From NCBI GenBank assembly GCA_035308365.1, contig DATGGU010000167.1, positions 1 to 45,577 of the forward strand: a stretch of 45,577 bases of DNA, given 5' to 3'. Under the pieces are notes generated by a model. The model did no database searches. It saw only the letters and a list, made by a program, of their open reading frames with translations, and was not told the DNA's origin. The translations under genes were made by a program, and so were the position numbers. The DNA comes from PALSA-505 sp035308365 (lineage in GTDB: Bacteria; Actinomycetota; Actinomycetes; Streptosporangiales; Streptosporangiaceae). This document shows, in pieces, positions 43,412-45,577 of the stretch (position 1 is the stretch's first letter; every line of letters begins with the position of its first letter).

Positions 43412-45577
43412 TCAAGATGCGGGCGGCTTGGCGTGGCAGGTGCCCGTTCCGGAGTCGGTGAAACTGCTCTCACCGTCGTTGACGAACTGCCAATCGTAGC
43501 TTCCATTGTGCAGTGTCAGCTTCATAATTCCGTGCGTGGTGTTGTTCAGCACCTGGCTGTTCGGAGCTTCTGCTCCTGGCTGTTCCAGGCCCTCACCGCC
43601 GGTGCCGACGATGAACTCCCTGACGCCATATGTGTTGTCTGCCTGGCCCGAAGCGTTCAGCGGCGCGAACCGCTCGTACCAGTGGTCGTTGCCTGCCATG
43701 ACGACGTCGGCACCGCCCTGGTAAATGTCCTGCCAGAGCTGCTGATAGGTGCTGTCGCCGCCATCTCCGGACGGGTTCGAGGCCCACCGCGGGTCCTGCA
43801 TGTACACCAGCGTGCACGAAGCCGTGTTGCTGGCCAGGTCGTTGCGCAGCCATTGGTCCATCGGCGAGCCCGCCGCACAGAACGTCACCGGCACCTGGTT
43901 ATCCTGCTGCAGTTCGCACATCCCCGTGTTCAGGGCGATGATGTGCCAGGTGCCGAGGTTGAAGCTGTAGTAGCTGACGTTCGGGTCGGCGTTCACCACC
44001 GAGGGCAGCGGCGAGCCGTACCAGCCGCCGCTGGTGCTGAAGTACTGCTGGTAGTAGGCGCCCGGGGTGCTCGGGCAGCCGGTACCGCCGCTGGTGTGCA
44101 GGTCCTGGTCGCCGGGCACCGGGTACATGATCGACCGCTTCACCCCCCAGCTCGGGCCGAAGGACTGCTGGAAGGCGGTCAGCCCGCCACAGTAGTACTG
44201 GTCGTCACCCAGTGGCAGCACCGCGTCAACGCCGGTCAGCAAGCTGGCGGTCGACGCCTCCCGGCAGTCGGTGGCCGTGCCCGCGCCGCCGTTGAACCCG
44301 GCCGCACCGGGATCACAGGCGATGTCGCCGGCCGCGCCGACGACCGGATCCGGGTTGGGCTGGACCTGGACCGTCTGGGTGTTCACGGCTTCGACGTTGC
44401 CCGCGTTGTCCACCGAGAAGAACTTGAAGGTGGTCGTCTGGTTGATGGTGAACGGCTGGATGTAGACAGGGCTCGACGTGGTCGGCGTGGAACCGTCGGT
44501 GGTGTAGTAGGCCGCCGCGACGCCGGAACCGCCCGGGTCGGTGGGAACCAGCGACACCGTGGTGGAGCCGCCGTAGGCCGAAGACTGGCACGGCGATCCG
44601 TCGCAGTCGAGCGTGGTGACCGGCGGCTGGGTGTCCGGGCCGTTGATGACCTGCGACACCGTCTTCACCACGGTGCCCGTGGGTGCACCGCCGGGCTGCC
44701 CGGCGTTCTGCAGCCAGGTCAGCAGGGAGTTGAGCGTGTCCAGCTCCACCGGTCCCCAGGACCCGGTACACGTGCTGTAGTTGGCCGGATCGAGGGCTTG
44801 CGAGCAGATCTGGTGGAAGGCGAACTGGATCCAGCCGCCGCCGTTCTGGCTCGCGGCGGTGATCGCGCCCTCCATGCCGGAAAGCGTCAGCATGGGCGCG
44901 ACCAGTGGGTTTCCCGTCGGGGCGTTGTAGACCGTCCGCGTGGCCAGCGGGTCCTTGGGCGGCACGGACTCGGCGTATACCGGCCCCGCGCCGGGACCAT
45001 TCACGTCGATGCCGCCGGCCGCCCGGCCGGAGGTGTACCCGCAGCCCGACACGATGCTTTCCGCGGTCGCGTTGTAGGCGCCGAACGGGTAGGCGAAGCT
45101 GGTCGGGTAGAACCCGTGACTGAGCAGGTTCTGCCGGTCCTGGCACACCTCTTGGGTCGCTGTCTGGGTACTGTCGGTGGTGAGGTTGGACTCGCTCAGC
45201 GTGTGGCCGCCGATCTCATTTCCGGCATTGTTCAGGGCGGTGAGCTGCTGCCAGGTCATCGCGCCGGCGGCAAGGCCCTGGCTTATGCCGGTGGTATTGA
45301 CAAAGAACGTGCCGTTCATATTGTGCGGCTGCAACGCGTCCTGGAACGCCAGCGTGTACTGGTTGTCAATGCCGTCGTCGAAGGTCAGCGACACGACGAT
45401 GGTGAAGTTTATGGTTTGCGAGTTCACCTGCTCGGTGTTGCCGGCCAGGTCGGTGGAGAAGAACTGCACGGTGGTGTTCTGCTTGACGGTGAACGGGCCG
45501 GTGTAGACGGTGCTGGATGTGGTCGGCGTGGATCCGTCGGTGGTGTAGTAGGTGTTCGCCACGCCCCACCCGCCCGG
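43412..45577 (-). CDS. Secreted multidomain protein: chitobiase-like repeats, NodB deacetylase, metallophosphoesterase (runs off window)
   Basis: At least 721 residues; the 5' end lies beyond the right edge. Visible order: a chitobiase/beta-hexosaminidase C-terminal repeat (YYTTDGSTPTTSSTVYTGPF...), a NodB polysaccharide deacetylase domain (VSLTFDDGIDNQYTLAFQDAL..., FAYPFGAYN), another chitobiase-type repeat (YYTTDGSTPTTSSPVYIQPF), then a metallophosphoesterase domain (GAAGDIACDPGAAGF... to GVREFIVGTGGEGLEQ). Low charge and few Lys are typical of a secreted protein. In both catalytic domains key residues differ from those expected: HTLSE instead of HTxxH in NodB; GDQD for GNHE, QD for HH and GNDH for GHDH in the phosphoesterase. 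It may therefore be a binding or structural protein. Confidence 0.8.
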   Translation of the reverse strand, partial: PGGWGVANTYYTTDGSTPTTSSTVYTGPFTVKQNTTVQFFSTDLAGNTEQVNSQTINFTIVVSLTFDDGIDNQYTLAFQDALQPHNMNGTFFVNTTGISQGLAAGAMTWQQLTALNNAGNEIGGHTLSESNLTTDSTQTATQEVCQDRQNLLSHGFYPTSFAYPFGAYNATAESIVSGCGYTSGRAAGGIDVNGPGAGPVYAESVPPKDPLATRTVYNAPTGNPLVAPMLTLSGMEGAITAASQNGGGWIQFAFHQICSQALDPANYSTCTGSWGPVELDTLNSLLTWLQNAGQPGGAPTGTVVKTVSQVINGPDTQPPVTTLDCDGSPCQSSAYGGSTTVSLVPTDPGGSGVAAAYYTTDGSTPTTSSPVYIQPFTINQTTTFKFFSVDNAGNVEAVNTQTVQVQPNPDPVVGAAGDIACDPGAAGFNGGAGTATDCREASTASLLTGVDAVLPLGDDQYYCGGLTAFQQSFGPSWGVKRSIMYPVPGDQDLHTSGGTGCPSTPGAYYQQYFSTSGGWYGSPLPSVVNADPNVSYYSFNLGTWHIIALNTGMCELQQDNQVPVTFCAAGSPMDQWLRNDLASNTASCTLVYMQDPRWASNPSGDGGDSTYQQLWQDIYQGGADVVMAGNDHWYERFAPLNASGQADNTYGVREFIVGTGGEGLEQPGAEAPNSQVLNNTTHGIMKLTLHNGSYDWQFVNDGESSFTDSGTGTCHAKPPAS

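Noticed and set aside
1..45577. tRNA, rRNA or riboswitch genes
   Set aside because: I looked for cloverleaf-like blocks and conserved rRNA strings but saw none; a covariance-model scan would be needed to exclude small RNAs.

Overview
The window is very GC-rich, with GTG and TTG starts, strong third-position G/C bias, F420 chemistry and Streptomyces-type gas vesicle genes. It therefore comes from the chromosome of an actinomycete (Streptomyces/Streptosporangium/Catenulispora-like; the genus cannot be fixed from the sequence alone). I see no rRNA, tRNA, CRISPR array, prophage or intact insertion sequence.

Region 1 (1-15.4 kb) is a patchwork of stress and metabolic genes. It holds a methyltransferase, a GNAT acetyltransferase, a PfpI-like protein, a semialdehyde dehydrogenase, a DUF1360 membrane protein with an alpha-hydroxy-acid dehydrogenase, an aconitase-family enzyme, a DUF4142 lipoprotein, a DUF1275 membrane protein, an ArsR-SRPBCC pair, an F420-dependent oxidoreductase and a thiolate-type ArsR. 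Scattered through it are gene stubs: a cut SatP-like transporter, a cut FAD oxidase, a deleted and frameshifted cation diffusion facilitator, and a lone sigma region 4. A chain of very small genes overlapping by ATGA lies at 3.9-4.8 kb, and a 34-bp tandem repeat lies in front of the aldehyde dehydrogenase.

Region 2 (15.5-21.9 kb) carries an alpha/beta hydrolase with an unrecognised partner gene, a probable 250-bp MITE, a hemerythrin-like protein, a glgC stub, an MMPL transporter and a CsbD-like protein. A 15-bp perfect inverted repeat closes it.

Region 3 (21.9-27.5 kb, minus strand) is a complete gas vesicle operon in transcription order: hypothetical, SRPBCC, gvpA, gvpF, gvpG, gvpO, gvpJ, gvpL, gvpS, gvpK. 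Most junctions overlap by a few bases. A good SigB-like promoter (GTTTAA-N13-GGGTAG) precedes it. Several accessory proteins carry acidic repeats or basic tails. A FUSC-type transporter diverges from it.

Region 4 (29.7-43.2 kb, mainly minus strand) is an exopolysaccharide locus. A Gfo/Idh oxidoreductase, a DegT aminotransferase and a hexapeptide acetyltransferase form a set resembling the WlbA/C/B modules that make diacetamido-sugar acids. A polyprenyl-phosphate sugar transferase, a GT4 glycosyltransferase, a Wzc-like chain-length protein with degenerate Walker motifs, a histidine phosphatase, and a single ~1100-residue protein joining a MurJ/Wzx-type flippase to a Wzy/WaaL-like domain provide assembly and export. 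ATP sulfurylase and a sulfotransferase-like gene in the same operon suggest that the polymer is sulfated. A membrane-anchored lytic-transglycosylase-like protein ends the operon. The last gene, running off the right edge, is a secreted multidomain protein (chitobiase-type repeats, NodB deacetylase, metallophosphoesterase) in which several expected metal-binding residues are replaced.

The most unusual system is the putative sulfated exopolysaccharide pathway with its flippase-polymerase fusion and apparently kinase-dead Wzc partner.
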